38,394 bases of DNA from Eubacterium sp. (lineage in GTDB: Bacteria; Bacillota; Clostridia; Acetivibrionales; DSM-1351). The stretch spans positions 1 to 38,394 of the forward strand of contig JAQSXC010000021.1 of the NCBI GenBank assembly GCA_029266335.1, read 5' to 3'. Shown here in pieces: positions 16,575-23,711 of the stretch (position 1 is the stretch's first letter; each line of letters starts with the position of its first letter). The translations under genes were made by a program, and so were the position numbers. The notes under the pieces are model-generated. The model ran no database searches. It was not told the origin of the DNA and worked only from the letters and a program-made list of their open reading frames with translations.

Positions 16575-16655
16575 TAGAGCTAACTATTATTGCCAATCTA
16601 GTTATTATTGCCAAATCGTCACCTTTTTTTACCAATTTTATTCAATTAATTTCCA

Positions 16656-16723
16656 GCGTCCTTAGTACAGAGCCGCTTGATCCAGGCCTTATAGAGTTTG
16701 GAGGCATTTTCCACCGAAGACGC
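16656..16723. other. Structured non-coding element B
   Basis: Closed by GCGTC (16656-16660) and GACGC (16719-16723). Inside, TCCA (16681-16684) can pair with TGGA (16699-16702), followed by GGAGGCATTTTCCACC (16700-16715). That motif differs from element A at 2 of 16 bases and has the same place after a hairpin and before the closing arm. It lies in the 483-base gap between the divergent transcarboxylase operon and sigI, so it could belong to either leader. Confidence 0.5.
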
Positions 16724-16848
16724 CTTTATTATTATGAATAATCCAGTTATACTTTATGTAATGCTTTCGAAGGTTTAATAAATAAGCCTTATATAAGTAT
16801 TTGGTTTATGAGAACATGCAATCATAAGTTTTACAGCAAGTCATATTT

Positions 16849-16878
16849 CCCCCACTGAAAAAATGAACATGGTACGAA
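16849..16878 (+). promoter_or_regulatory. Sigma-I-type promoter of sigI
   Basis: CCCCCAC (16849-16855) followed 19 bases later by CGAA (16875-16878, in GTACGAAAT). This resembles sigma-I promoters, which have a C-rich -35 and a CGAA/CGTA -10. The predicted start is only about 15-20 bases before the first codon. It would give autoregulation. Confidence 0.6.
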
Positions 16879-16903
16879 ATCTATAGAGAGGAGTGAAGCA
16901 TCG

Positions 16904-17662
16904 TTGACTATATTACATATATTTAATAAATCACGACGAAAATCCGAACCTCTTGGAGATATCATTAAAAATATAAAAAATGGGGATTCAGAATTAAGAA
17001 ATAAATTTATAAATGATTATAACCCGTTTATTATAAAGGTAGTTTCCAAAGCAACCGGAATGTTCGTGGATTTGGAGAATAGTGAAGAGTACAGCGTTGG
17101 CCTTCTTGCTTTCAACGAAGCCATTGATTGCTTTGACGAGAATAAGAATGCCGGTTTCTTAAGCTTTGCCGAAACCGTTATTAAGAGACGTATTATAGAT
17201 TATAAAAGAAGAAACTCCAAATACAGCAAGGTCTTCCCGCTTTCATTCTTCGAAAGGCAGGACGAGGAAGGCAGTACCTCCTTTGAGGAGAAATTTTTTG
17301 TAGTAGATGCCTCCTCCCAGTTCGATAATATTGAAACAAAAGAAGAGCTTGCAAGTTTTATTAAAAGACTGGATTCTTTTGGAATAGAATTAAAAGATCT
17401 TGTCAGGAGTGCTCCTAAACACATGGATTCCAAGAGGCTGGCCATCAAAATCGCCAGAGTGCTTTCAGAAAACAATGAACTATCGGAAAAACTTGAAAGA
17501 AAGAAAACCATACCAATGATGGACCTGCTGAAATTGGTGGAGGTTAATCATAAAACTATAGAAAGAAACAGGAAATTTATAATTTCCGTTTATATTATTC
17601 TTGGCAGTAAGCTTGAAACTCTCAAGGGATATGTTCAAAGTGTTGAGAAAGGCGGTAAATAA
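16904..17662 (+). CDS. sigI: RNA polymerase sigma factor SigI
   Basis: 252-residue alternative sigma factor of the sigma-I group. The region-2 part is visible (IKNIKNGDSELRNKFINDYNPFIIKVVSKATG, then EYSVGLLAFNEAIDCFDENKNAGFLSFAETVIKRRIIDYKRR). The C-terminal half lacks a normal region 4 and fits the special SigI C-terminal domain (AIKIARVLSENNELSEKLERKK). In cellulolytic clostridia such factors switch on cellulosome and hemicellulase genes; in Bacillus they act in heat and wall stress. The start is TTG at 16904 with GAGAGGAG 10 bases ahead and no nearby in-frame ATG. The cognate anti-sigma gene starts 2 bases after its stop. Confidence 0.93.
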   Translation: MTILHIFNKSRRKSEPLGDIIKNIKNGDSELRNKFINDYNPFIIKVVSKATGMFVDLENSEEYSVGLLAFNEAIDCFDENKNAGFLSFAETVIKRRIIDYKRRNSKYSKVFPLSFFERQDEEGSTSFEEKFFVVDASSQFDNIETKEELASFIKRLDSFGIELKDLVRSAPKHMDSKRLAIKIARVLSENNELSEKLERKKTIPMMDLLKLVEVNHKTIERNRKFIISVYIILGSKLETLKGYVQSVEKGGK

Positions 17663-17663
17663 A

Positions 17664-18956
17664 ATGATTGAATTCAAGGGTTCTATTTTGGAACTCAACA
17701 ATAAACAGGCCATAGTTTTGACTGATAAATGTGAATTTATTTCAATAAAACGTTTGCCTGAAATGTTTGTAGGACAGCAGCTGGCATTTAAAAAATCAGA
17801 TATAAAAAGACGGACAAAAAGCTACATTAGATATGCTGCTCTGATTGCAAGCATATTTGTACTTGCCCTCATTTCACTCCTCTATTTTCAAGTGTACAAT
17901 ACCAATACCGTATTTGCTTATATAGATGTAGATATCAATCCAAGCCTTGAGTTTAAAATTGACAATAACTCCAACGTCCTTGGCGTCAAAGCCTTAAACT
18001 CAGATGCCAGGACATTATTAAAAGAGCTGCAGCTTAAAAAAATTCCTGTTAAAGAAGCTATCTCCAAAGTAATAGAAGCGTCAAAAGAACTTGGCTTTAT
18101 TAGTACTGAAAAAAATAATGAAGTGCTGGTATCCGCTACATTAGAGTCAGAACAAAGCAATAAATCGAATACCGACAAGGATAAAACCTTGGATACAATT
18201 CTTTCGGATATAAAAACAATTTCAGTTCAGGTGGGTACTGAAAATCTAAAGCCTGAAGTTTTGAAGGTTACACCTGAAAATAGAAAATCCGCGGTTAAGA
18301 ATGATATTTCAATGGGCAGGTATGAATTATATAAGAAGATTAAACAAAAAAATCCTGAAATTACTATAGAAAAAGCCAAATCTGAGCGCGTTTCCGAAAT
18401 GCTGGATAAGGCTGCGGTAAAAAAATCTCATAAATCCGATAAAAAGAACCCTTCTTTATCTAAATCAAAAAAGGATAAAGAGAATAAGAATTCAGAGGAC
18501 AATAAAAAATCTGATAATTACCCGGGGGATAAAAATATCGACGAATCGGGAAAACACAACAAATCTGAGAATTCGGAAGATGAAGATAAAAATAAAAATA
18601 CCTCAAAATCTGAATCCAAAACAAAAAAGAATGCTGACCAAAAAATAAAGTCTAAGGATAAAAACAATAATACAAAAAACGATAAAAAAATTAAATCAAA
18701 TAAGAATAAAAGTAAAAGCCAATCTAAATCAGATTGGCCTAGCGGCTATTCGGATAAAAATTCTGTAAAAGAGAATTCCGGAACAAACTCTGATAAAAAC
18801 AGCAGTAAAAATAATAATTCAAAAAATCAAGTTCAAGACAAGACTGATGCTTCCGAAAAAAAGGATGAAGGTAAAGTAAATAAAAACCAGGACAACGGTA
18901 AAAATGTCAAAGGAGGTAAGAACAGCTCGAATGATAAAGGGTCCAATAACACTTAA
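17664..18956 (+). CDS. rsgI: Anti-sigma-I factor RsgI with disordered outer domain
   Basis: 430-residue single-pass membrane anti-sigma factor. Residues 1 to about 50 are the cytoplasmic SigI-binding domain (MIEFKGSILELNNKQAIVLTD). A membrane helix spans about 57-78, and the conserved outer domain from about 80 contains DVDINPSLEF. The Asn92-Pro93 bond matches the self-cleavage site reported for RsgI proteins. From about residue 255 the protein is low complexity, dominated by Lys, Ser, Asn and Asp, and has no carbohydrate-binding or hydrolase module, unlike many clostridial RsgI sensors. ATG at 17664 follows AAAGGCGG. Its stop lies 1 base from the convergent mnmM stop. Confidence 0.9.
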   Translation: MIEFKGSILELNNKQAIVLTDKCEFISIKRLPEMFVGQQLAFKKSDIKRRTKSYIRYAALIASIFVLALISLLYFQVYNTNTVFAYIDVDINPSLEFKIDNNSNVLGVKALNSDARTLLKELQLKKIPVKEAISKVIEASKELGFISTEKNNEVLVSATLESEQSNKSNTDKDKTLDTILSDIKTISVQVGTENLKPEVLKVTPENRKSAVKNDISMGRYELYKKIKQKNPEITIEKAKSERVSEMLDKAAVKKSHKSDKKNPSLSKSKKDKENKNSEDNKKSDNYPGDKNIDESGKHNKSENSEDEDKNKNTSKSESKTKKNADQKIKSKDKNNNTKNDKKIKSNKNKSKSQSKSDWPSGYSDKNSVKENSGTNSDKNSSKNNNSKNQVQDKTDASEKKDEGKVNKNQDNGKNVKGGKNSSNDKGSNNT

Positions 18957-18957
18957 C

Positions 18958-19527
18958 CTACTCCTTCGTCTTTTCAATACAAATTAAAATCGGGGGACAG
19001 TTAATCTGATTAACAAAATCCATTCTCATAACAGTGAATTTTTTGCAGTCAATGGTTTTAATAAAATCCATTACTTCATTTTTTTCATCAAAGCCACTGT
19101 CCCCTCCGTAGTAGACCACAATACTTATAATTCCATGAACAGCAAGGAGCTCCATAGAAGCTTTAATTGCTTCGATAGTAGTATTTCCTTTTGTTCCGAT
19201 GGAATGATCCCCTCCCGGAAGGTAGCCGAGATTGAACATTACGGCCTTTACAGGTTCACTGATATAGTTCTTGATATTCTGATGTCCGTCATGTATAAGC
19301 CTGACCTTATCATCAAGCTGCTTTTCCATCAGCTTTTGTTGGGTTGCATTGAGAGCAGATTGCTGAATATCAAAAGAATATACACTTCCCTCTTTCCCTA
19401 TCAAGCCGGCAAGAAATACAGTATCGTTGCCGTTTCCTGCCGTTGCATCTATTACAAGGTCACCCTTTTCAACTATTGAGGATACTATCTGGTGCGATTG
19501 GTTTAAGGAATTTTTTAAAATACACAT
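18958..19527 (-). CDS. mnmM: YtqB-type SAM-dependent tRNA methyltransferase
   Basis: 189-residue Rossmann methyltransferase of the YtqB family. B. subtilis YtqB (MnmM) has been reported to complete the mnm5 modification of tRNA wobble uridine. The SAM site VIDATAGNGNDTVFLAGL lies at about 23-40. MFNLGYLPGGDHSIGT, a family signature, and the C-terminal NCPPILICIEK follow. ATG at 19527 follows GGGAGG. It converges on rsgI with a single base between stops and no room for a terminator. Confidence 0.87.
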   Translation of the reverse strand: MCILKNSLNQSHQIVSSIVEKGDLVIDATAGNGNDTVFLAGLIGKEGSVYSFDIQQSALNATQQKLMEKQLDDKVRLIHDGHQNIKNYISEPVKAVMFNLGYLPGGDHSIGTKGNTTIEAIKASMELLAVHGIISIVVYYGGDSGFDEKNEVMDFIKTIDCKKFTVMRMDFVNQINCPPILICIEKTKE

Positions 19528-19603
19528 ATCTACCTCCCACTTTATTATTTGGTATTATACATCCTGGTAATTTATTTCAGTACTAGTCGATATGCAGTTT
19601 GGT

Positions 19604-19631
19604 TGCGGCTTATACAGGGCTATGATATAAT
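19604..19631 (+). promoter_or_regulatory. Promoter of the DUF5362-like gene
   Basis: TTGCGG (19604-19609), 16 bases, TATAAT (19626-19631), about 45 bases before the start codon. Confidence 0.5.
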
Positions 19632-19675
19632 CTAAGCAATTAAGCATTTAACCAATTAATTAAGGAGATATCAGC

Positions 19676-20119
19676 ATGGAAAATCAACCAGATTACAGCC
19701 CGGTGCAAAGCACTCCCCCTATAGTTACCAATCAAATTAACCCCGGTAACGGTAATTTTAATTACAATCAAAACAATTATATGTTACATTCAATATTGGA
19801 TAGCCTGTCAGGCTGGATGAAGTTTATTGGTATTTACACTATAGTTATTGGTGCTATTACCTGCATTGGAATAATCTCGGCAGCTATTGGCGTACCAATG
19901 ATTTTTTCGGGTATTGCTCTCAATAACGCCTCCAAAACCTTAAAGAACTATAAAGAGTTTAATAATCAATTTACATTGAACGATTTTTTTGGTTTTTTAA
20001 ACAAATACTTCAAAATTCAAGGTATTTTTGTAATCATAGGCATTGCACTTTCTGTTCTTTATATTGCATTTATACTGATTTTTGTAATTTTAAGCGTATA
20101 CACATATTCAAGTTATTGA
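19676..20119 (+). CDS. DUF5362-like two-helix membrane protein
   Basis: 147-residue protein with an Asn/Pro/Gln-rich N-terminus (1 to about 35) and two hydrophobic stretches (about 48-80 and 113-142) around a polar loop (NNASKTLKNYKEFNNQF). This resembles the small DUF5362 family of integral membrane proteins of unknown function. ATG at 19676 follows AAGGAGATATCAGC. Its last 7 bases overlap the end of convergent rluB. Confidence 0.65.
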   Translation: MENQPDYSPVQSTPPIVTNQINPGNGNFNYNQNNYMLHSILDSLSGWMKFIGIYTIVIGAITCIGIISAAIGVPMIFSGIALNNASKTLKNYKEFNNQFTLNDFFGFLNKYFKIQGIFVIIGIALSVLYIAFILIFVILSVYTYSSY

Positions 20120-20832
20120 TAAAGGCTTTTTACTTCCTCGGGAGAGAGTCTTCTCCACTTTCCTTCAGGCAGGTTCTTTAGAGCTATAGGCCCAATTGAT
20201 ATTCGTTTCAAGGTTAAAACCTTGTGGCCTATAGCTTCACACATTTTTCTGACCTGTCTGTTTTTACCCTCATGTATTGTCACTCGGATTATTGCATTAT
20301 TTCCTTTCGCACTTAATAGTGATAGTTTGGCAGGGGCTGTAACATAATCCTCAATTTCCAAACCGCTTTCAAACCGCTCTATTTCAGACTTGGAAGGTAT
20401 TCCTGATACCAGCGCCTCATAAACCTTGTCAATCTCATGTTTCGGATGAGTGAGCCTATATGTAAAATCTCCGTCATTAGTCAGAATTATAAGTCCGGAA
20501 GTATCATAATCGAGCCTTCCCACGGGGTATAATCGGGAATTGATATCTTGTACAAGGTCAACAACGGTTGGTCTCCCAAATTGATCCCTGGCACTAGAAA
20601 CGTAACCTGCAGGTTTATTAAGAACTATATATACCTTATCTTCGATTTGCTGCTCATTTGATATATTCTTTCCATCTACCCTTATGGAATCGGTTTCTAG
20701 AACACTGATACCCATATCGGTAACTACCTTGCCGTTTACTTCTACTCTTCCCTGTCTGATTAATTCCTCAGAAGCCCTGCGGGAAGCCACACCGGCATGG
20801 GCCAAATATTTTTGCAATCTCATTTGTGTCAT
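20113..20832 (-). CDS. rluB: 23S rRNA pseudouridine synthase B family (RluB)
   Basis: 239-residue RsuA/RluB-type pseudouridine synthase. An N-terminal S4 RNA-binding domain (MRLQKYLAHAGVASRRASEELIRQGRVEVNG) is followed by the catalytic domain with VGRLDYDTSGLIILTNDG (catalytic Asp in RLDYDTSG) and EGKNRQVRKMCEAIGH. The substrate is probably a helix of 23S rRNA, but RsuA-type specificity cannot be excluded. The ATG at 20832 follows GGGG; the longest frame (start 21087) adds 85 residues that overlap ytfJ and is spurious. It lies downstream of the ytfJ terminator. Confidence 0.92.
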   Translation of the reverse strand: MTQMRLQKYLAHAGVASRRASEELIRQGRVEVNGKVVTDMGISVLETDSIRVDGKNISNEQQIEDKVYIVLNKPAGYVSSARDQFGRPTVVDLVQDINSRLYPVGRLDYDTSGLIILTNDGDFTYRLTHPKHEIDKVYEALVSGIPSKSEIERFESGLEIEDYVTAPAKLSLLSAKGNNAIIRVTIHEGKNRQVRKMCEAIGHKVLTLKRISIGPIALKNLPEGKWRRLSPEEVKSLYQ

Positions 20833-20961
20833 GATTTTCCCCAAAATAGAATACTGAATAAGACATATTTTATAATTCCTTGGGGTAGGCGTCAAGTCTA
20901 TTGAGCCATACCTCTCAAATATAAAAAGCAAACTGTGGAATGGGTTGCAGTAAAAATATAA

Positions 20962-20986
20962 AAAAGCGGGATTTGCTCCCGCTTTT
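20962..20986 (-). terminator. Terminator after ytfJ
   Basis: A 10-bp stem AAAAGCGGGA/TCCCGCTTTT with loop TTTGC continues as TTTTTTATATTTTT on the minus strand, directly after the ytfJ stop. Confidence 0.85.
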
Positions 20987-20995
20987 ATACTATGC

Positions 20996-21493
20996 CTAAC
21001 CAGTGATGTTTGGATTTTGACTGGTACTCTGGTTTGGGTTTTGATTTGAATTCTGATATGAATTTTGGTTTTTCTTGCCGCATTCATCTTTTTTGTTGGT
21101 CATCTTTGATTTCAAAAGCTCGTTTGCCCTTTCAACCAGGTCCGGAACCATATCCAAAATCTTTTCAACTGAAGAATTAACATTAACAGGAAGCAGTTTG
21201 ATGTGATTCTGTCCACACACCATAAATGCTACCGGATTAATTGAAACACCGGCTCCACTTCCTCCTGCAAACGGGAGTTTTTTATCCCCATGTTCTTCTG
21301 AGGAATCATTATTGGTAGCATAATCTCCACCGCCGGCTGCAAAACCAAAGCTTACTTTTGATATAGGTATTATTACAGTTCCATCCGGTGCTTGAACAGC
21401 ATCACCAACTATGGTGTTAACATCCACCATTTCCTTAATACTTTGCATGGCTGTAGTCATTAGACCTTCTATTGGATGATCTGACACCAGCAT
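20996..21493 (-). CDS. ytfJ: Sporulation protein YtfJ (GerW family)
   Basis: 165-residue GerW/YtfJ protein linked to spore germination in Bacillus. The core is HPIEGLMTTAMQSIKEMVDVNTIVGDAV, then DGTVIIPISKVSFGFAAGGGDY and the glycine-rich AGGSGAGVSINPVAFMV. The last ~35 residues are an Asn/Gln/Ser-rich tail not typical of the family core. Two GTG codons precede the ATG at 21493. AAAAGG is 5 bases ahead of the ATG, so the ATG is used. It overlaps the upstream DUF2953 gene by about 59 bases, indicating tight coupling. Confidence 0.9.
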   Translation of the reverse strand: MLVSDHPIEGLMTTAMQSIKEMVDVNTIVGDAVQAPDGTVIIPISKVSFGFAAGGGDYATNNDSSEEHGDKKLPFAGGSGAGVSINPVAFMVCGQNHIKLLPVNVNSSVEKILDMVPDLVERANELLKSKMTNKKDECGKKNQNSYQNSNQNPNQSTSQNPNITG

Positions 21494-22055
21494 CACCACC
21501 TTTTCTATTTTTTAAATAAATTATAATTAGTTCTCTCACTATGGATATAATATTTACAATTTTTAGGCTAAATATGCAATCAAAATTTACTTTCCAAACT
21601 TTTTCCTTAAAATCGGTTTCAATTTTTATTTCCTTTTCATCTACAGAAAAATTGTTAAATAGCCAGCCGGGTATAAATCCCGCAAGATTCCATAGGATAC
21701 CATATAAAAGAGCAGTCTGACATGCATCTCCAGTGCCTTCCCTGATGTATAGCTTAAATTCTTTAAGTATTATACTTCTATAGAAAAGTTTTGCCAGAAT
21801 CCAAAAACTCTGTCTAAGCTGTTCAAAATCAAGCTTTTTACGAACTTTCTTAGGCTTTTCCTTTTTCTTTTTATTTTTACTTGCAGGATAAATTATTATT
21901 TTTTTAACCGGTATTTTTCCAAACAGATAGATAATAACATAGGCTGAACACACCAACTTATCCATTTTGAAGGTAAAGCCTACAGTTAACCTTAATTGTA
22001 ACAATATTAAAATAACTACAATCAGAATAAAAAACACAACTAAAAAAATAACCAT
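21435..22055 (-). CDS. DUF2953-domain membrane protein
   Basis: 206-residue protein with an N-terminal membrane helix (VIFLVVFFILIVVILILL), a long Lys-rich stretch near 65-80 (NKKKKEKPKKVRKK) and a C-terminal half with REGTGDACQTALLYGILWNLAG, the recognisable DUF2953 segment. DUF2953 proteins usually sit beside ytfJ, as here. The ATG at 22055 is 11 bases after AGGAGG; a GTG 12 bases further upstream would overlap that site. Its end overlaps ytfJ in another frame. Function unknown, possibly sporulation. Confidence 0.8.
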   Translation of the reverse strand: MVIFLVVFFILIVVILILLQLRLTVGFTFKMDKLVCSAYVIIYLFGKIPVKKIIIYPASKNKKKKEKPKKVRKKLDFEQLRQSFWILAKLFYRSIILKEFKLYIREGTGDACQTALLYGILWNLAGFIPGWLFNNFSVDEKEIKIETDFKEKVWKVNFDCIFSLKIVNIISIVRELIIIYLKNRKGGDAGVRSSNRRSNDYSHAKY

Positions 22056-22123
22056 GGGGGATAACACCTCCTGGTTATTTTTGACATATATTTATTATTT
22101 AAATCATTTTGTAATATATATTA

Positions 22124-22684
22124 CTATTTCGAGTCTTCTTCCATGAGCTCTTCTAGGTTTAATTCGCTTAAATCCTGAATATCCAGCATAGGAAGATCTC
22201 TTACAGATTTAAAACCAAAACATTTGAGAAATTCATCGGTTGTTTCATACAGTCTTGGTCTACCGGGTACATCAAGCTTTCCGGCCTCTCTTACAAGATT
22301 ACGCTCCAGCAGTCTTGTTACAGCACTGTCAGAATTTACTCCCCTTATTTGCTCAATTTTAGCTTTTGTAATGGGCTGGTTATAGGCAATTATTGACAAA
22401 ACTTCATAAGCGGCCTGAGAGAGGGCCTGTTTTTGTCTTATCTGATAAAGCTTTGAGACATAATCAAAATACTTGGGATTTGAGCACATCTGATATTTCT
22501 CGTTAATTTCCCGTATTATGATACCCCTGCCTGAATTATTATAGCTATCCATAAAATTTTTCATCAGATTTCGCGCTGTTTTTTTATCCAACTCAAGTAT
22601 CTCACATATCTTATCAAGTGACAAAGCATCACCGTATGAGAAAATCAAACTCTCAATAATGCTTTCAATTGTACTTATCTCCAT
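22124..22684 (-). CDS. scpB: Segregation and condensation protein ScpB
   Basis: 186-residue winged-helix subunit of the SMC-ScpAB condensin that compacts and segregates chromosomes. Typical elements are ESIIESLIFSYGDALSLDKICEIL, LSQAAYEVLSIIAYNQPITKAKIEQIRGVNSDSAV and LLERNLVREAGKLDVPGRPRLYETTDEFLKCFGF. The ATG at 22684 starts immediately after the scpA stop, with GGGAG inside the scpA end as ribosome site. An acidic C-terminus (LEELMEEDSK) closes the protein. Confidence 0.96.
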   Translation of the reverse strand: MEISTIESIIESLIFSYGDALSLDKICEILELDKKTARNLMKNFMDSYNNSGRGIIIREINEKYQMCSNPKYFDYVSKLYQIRQKQALSQAAYEVLSIIAYNQPITKAKIEQIRGVNSDSAVTRLLERNLVREAGKLDVPGRPRLYETTDEFLKCFGFKSVRDLPMLDIQDLSELNLEELMEEDSK

Positions 22685-23494
22685 TTAAAACTCCCTCACG
22701 TCTTCGTCTATATCATTGTACAATTCATAATCATCAGTCTGGCTGGTCTTATCCGTATTACTTACTATATTTATGTCTGAAAACTGCTGTTTCTGTTCAA
22801 TCTTTACTTTCTTCATCTTAGCAAGCTCAAGAATTGCCATAAAGCCAGTAACAACTTCTGTTTTGGATTTTGTTTTTAATGAAAACAGCTCAGAGAACTT
22901 GAAAGACATTCTGCTGAAAAGCTGCTTTATAACTTCTCTCATTTTACTTTTTAAAGACACTTTCTCGTGTTCAATAAGCTTTGTGATATTTTTTGCACCA
23001 ACATTTATCTTTTTCCTGTTTCTCTCAAGTATGGCCAGATACTGCTGTCGCAGAACCTGGGGGTCTATCTCCAATATTTCCTCTCTCGCCGGAATATCAA
23101 GAGTTTCGGGCAATCTGAAAACAACCGTATCCCATTTTCTTTCAAGTTCCTTCAGTTCTGCTGTAAATTCCTTATATCTCTTATATTCTATGAGTCGCCT
23201 GACCAGCTCTTCTCTCGGGTCAAGCTCTTCCTCCTTCTGCTCCTTCTTATCGGGCAAAAGCATCTTAGACTTTATATGCAGAAGTGTGGAGGCCATAACC
23301 AGAAATTCACTGGCAACTTCCAAATCAAGCTGCTGCATTGCATATAAGTAATCCAGATACTGATCGGTAATAACATTTATAGGTATATCATAAATATCCA
23401 CCTGATTCTTTTCAAATAAATGGAATAACAAATCAAATGGACCCTCAAAATTATCAAGTTTTAATGTGCATGCTTTTGTAAGTGCGCTTTCCAT
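22685..23494 (-). CDS. scpA: Segregation and condensation protein ScpA
   Basis: 269-residue kleisin subunit that bridges SMC heads and binds ScpB. It begins with the family signature KLDNFEGPFDLLFHLFEKNQVDIYDIPI, then ASEFLVMASTLLHIKSKMLLP, and a C-terminal winged-helix region with GFMAILELAKMKKVKIEQ. The ATG at 23494 follows TGGAG. It is the first gene of a run with scpB, DUF2953 and ytfJ. Its leader contains two GC-rich inverted repeats. Confidence 0.96.
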   Translation of the reverse strand: MESALTKACTLKLDNFEGPFDLLFHLFEKNQVDIYDIPINVITDQYLDYLYAMQQLDLEVASEFLVMASTLLHIKSKMLLPDKKEQKEEELDPREELVRRLIEYKRYKEFTAELKELERKWDTVVFRLPETLDIPAREEILEIDPQVLRQQYLAILERNRKKINVGAKNITKLIEHEKVSLKSKMREVIKQLFSRMSFKFSELFSLKTKSKTEVVTGFMAILELAKMKKVKIEQKQQFSDINIVSNTDKTSQTDDYELYNDIDEDVREF

Positions 23495-23507
23495 GTAATC
23501 TCCATAC

Positions 23508-23557
23508 GCGTGTCCTCACGCTTTTAAATCGAATTCAAGTACGCCCTGGCGCGCTTG
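23508..23557. promoter_or_regulatory. Inverted repeats between scpA and the site-2 protease
   Basis: GCGTG-TCCT-CACGC (23508-23521) followed by TTTT on the plus strand, then a 22-base spaced palindrome CAAG-2-CGCC-2-GGCG-2-CTTG (23536-23557). Both are GC-rich in an AT-rich gap between divergent genes and could be an operator or leader hairpins. Confidence 0.4.
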
Positions 23558-23711
23558 TACATTTCCAACCAATTTATATTATCATAAATAGGGCAATAAT
23601 TACAATATAATCAGTGGGTAGACTTTTTTATGAACATCACGTAAAATAGAGTATCAGAAATGCTGATGTTAACATAAGGGTTGATTGTCTTTTACACTAT
23701 GGAGGTTGTTT

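Larger units (their letters stand above)
16524..16612. repeat. Three direct repeats around the operon promoter
   Basis: TAGTTATTATTACC (16524-16537), TAACTATTATTGCC (16581-16594) and TAGTTATTATTGCC (16599-16612). The latter two are 18 bases apart and lie upstream of the -35 box; the first overlaps the palindrome at the start site. The layout fits multiple sites for one regulator. Confidence 0.55.
16421..16903. other. Divergent control region, transcarboxylase operon / sigI
   Basis: 483 bases without a gene. It contains the operon promoter, the FapR-like palindrome, three direct repeats, element B and, near the right end, the sigma-I-like promoter. Positions 16724-16848 show nothing I can name. 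Confidence 0.7.

Noticed and set aside
20833..21087. N-terminal extension of rluB
   Set aside because: The added 85 residues cross the ytfJ terminator and overlap ytfJ; the ATG at 20832 has its own ribosome site and starts the S4 domain.
22773..23351. 192-codon plus-strand reading frame
   Set aside because: It lies entirely antisense to scpA, is Ser/Phe-rich as expected of a shadow of a Lys/Glu-rich gene, and has no ribosome binding site.
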